Positions 14,866 through 15,337 of a DNA stretch of 15,337 nucleotides are shown piece by piece. The stretch's first letter is position 1; every line of letters starts with the position of its first letter. The position numbers and the translations under genes were made by a program. Under the pieces are notes generated by a model. It saw only the letters and a list, made by a program, of their open reading frames with translations. It was not told where the DNA came from and ran no database searches. The DNA comes from CAYVQU01 sp964453155 (GTDB lineage: Bacteria; Chloroflexota; Anaerolineae; Anaerolineales; UBA11858). The stretch is taken from positions 1-15,337 of the forward strand of contig CAYVQU010000125.1 in the NCBI GenBank assembly GCA_964453155.1. The letters are read 5' to 3'.

Positions 14866-15337
14866 TTATTCCCAACTCCCTCCCGGCAAACCATGATGGA
14901 CGGCCAGCGCCGCGATCTGCCCGTGATGATGCAAGGTGTGCTTTAAGGCATAGACAATCATCCCCATCCGGGTTGTGGCCCAGTCAAAATGAAATGGTAA
15001 GGGTTGCGCTAAATCAGCATCCGTCCAAGTTGCCAGTTGCGCAAAAATTCGGGCTTCGATTGTCTGTGCATAGGCCATAACCGTTTCTTTATCGGGGAGC
15101 TGCTCATCCGGAAGTTCCCACCAGCCGCCTCCAAATTGGGCCTGCCAGTCAAATTCATCGGGAGGCAGATCCGCAAAATAAAAATCCAGGCATCTGAACA
15201 AATGCATGGCCTGCTTCACCGGAACCTGGAAAAAAGAAATTCCGGTAATCCACTGTTCGGCCGAGAACCGTTCAATTTCCTCATTTTTAGTTTCCGCTAA
15301 AGCGGACAAAAAAGTCTCACCTATGGTATGAAAAGGA
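14866..15337 (-). CDS. DinB-family protein, N-terminus beyond the window
   Basis: At least 156 residues of a DinB-like four-helix protein. This family binds a metal through three His residues; the likely ones here are an early His in KQAMHLFR and the pair in KHTLHHHGQ (HxxxH, second to third from the C-terminal helix end). Members include thiol transferases and stress-induced proteins of unknown substrate, so function is not assigned. The reading frame is open to the right edge: upstream of the TTG at 15309 the codons read HTIGETF with no stop, which looks like genuine coding sequence. The start therefore lies outside the window and the TTG should not be taken as the start. The next gene on this strand, the small lipoprotein, follows after 65 nt. 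Confidence 0.78.
   Translation of the reverse strand, partial: PFHTIGETFLSALAETKNEEIERFSAEQWITGISFFQVPVKQAMHLFRCLDFYFADLPPDEFDWQAQFGGGWWELPDEQLPDKETVMAYAQTIEARIFAQLATWTDADLAQPLPFHFDWATTRMGMIVYALKHTLHHHGQIAALAVHHGLPGGSWE

Noticed and set aside
14386..14946. 186-codon plus-strand reading frame across the small lipoprotein and the DinB gene end
   Set aside because: It crosses two genes with good signals and its Pro/His-rich translation is the complement of the Pro-rich stalk.
15301..15309. TTG 15309 as the start of the DinB-family protein
   Set aside because: The frame stays open with coding-like residues up to the right edge, so the true start lies outside the window.

Overview
The window reads as a dense bacterial chromosome segment, probably from the Chloroflexota (Anaerolineae-like). 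That placement is an inference. It rests on the lipoproteins with long Pro/Thr/Ser-rich linkers of the 'PTPTPxPP' type, a two-domain CapA-like lipoprotein, a large response regulator of REC-GAF-PAS-GGDEF-EAL form, moderate base composition and very short intergenic gaps. I see no rRNA, tRNA, CRISPR array, insertion sequence or phage gene.

Layout. (1) Bases 115-6694, minus strand: five closely packed genes, transcribed in the order penicillin-acylase-family hydrolase, radical SAM/SPASM-like protein, phosphoserine phosphatase (serB), SerA-like dehydrogenase with an ACT domain, and a class I methyltransferase. Gaps are 9, 61, 0-3 and 39 nt. (2) Bases 6695-6934: a divergent control region with back-to-back promoter-like sequences and two inverted repeats. 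(3) Bases 6935-11254, plus strand: a bifunctional formiminotransferase-cyclodeaminase, overlapped by a lipoprotein with an M23 peptidase domain, followed by a CapA-like lipoprotein. (4) Bases 11262-13928, minus strand: a cyclic-di-GMP signalling protein, convergent with the CapA-like gene and separated from it by only 7 nt. (5) Bases 13929-14194: a non-coding stretch rich in A+T with a nested hairpin. (6) Bases 14195 to the right edge, minus strand: a small lipoprotein, preceded by a DinB-family protein cut by the window edge.

Functionally, serB and the SerA-like gene suggest serine biosynthesis, and formiminotransferase-cyclodeaminase feeds one-carbon units into folate. The two divergent transcription units could therefore share a one-carbon theme. 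The envelope lipoproteins and the acylase do not obviously belong to it.

The most striking observation is that the SerA-like protein keeps its NAD-binding, ASB-like and ACT domains but appears to have lost all three classical catalytic residues (Arg, Glu, His), while its partner SerB looks intact. Similar active-site changes occur in the GGDEF domain of the signalling protein, in the CapA-like metallophosphatase domain and in the M23 domain. These are read by eye from family consensus and need alignment.
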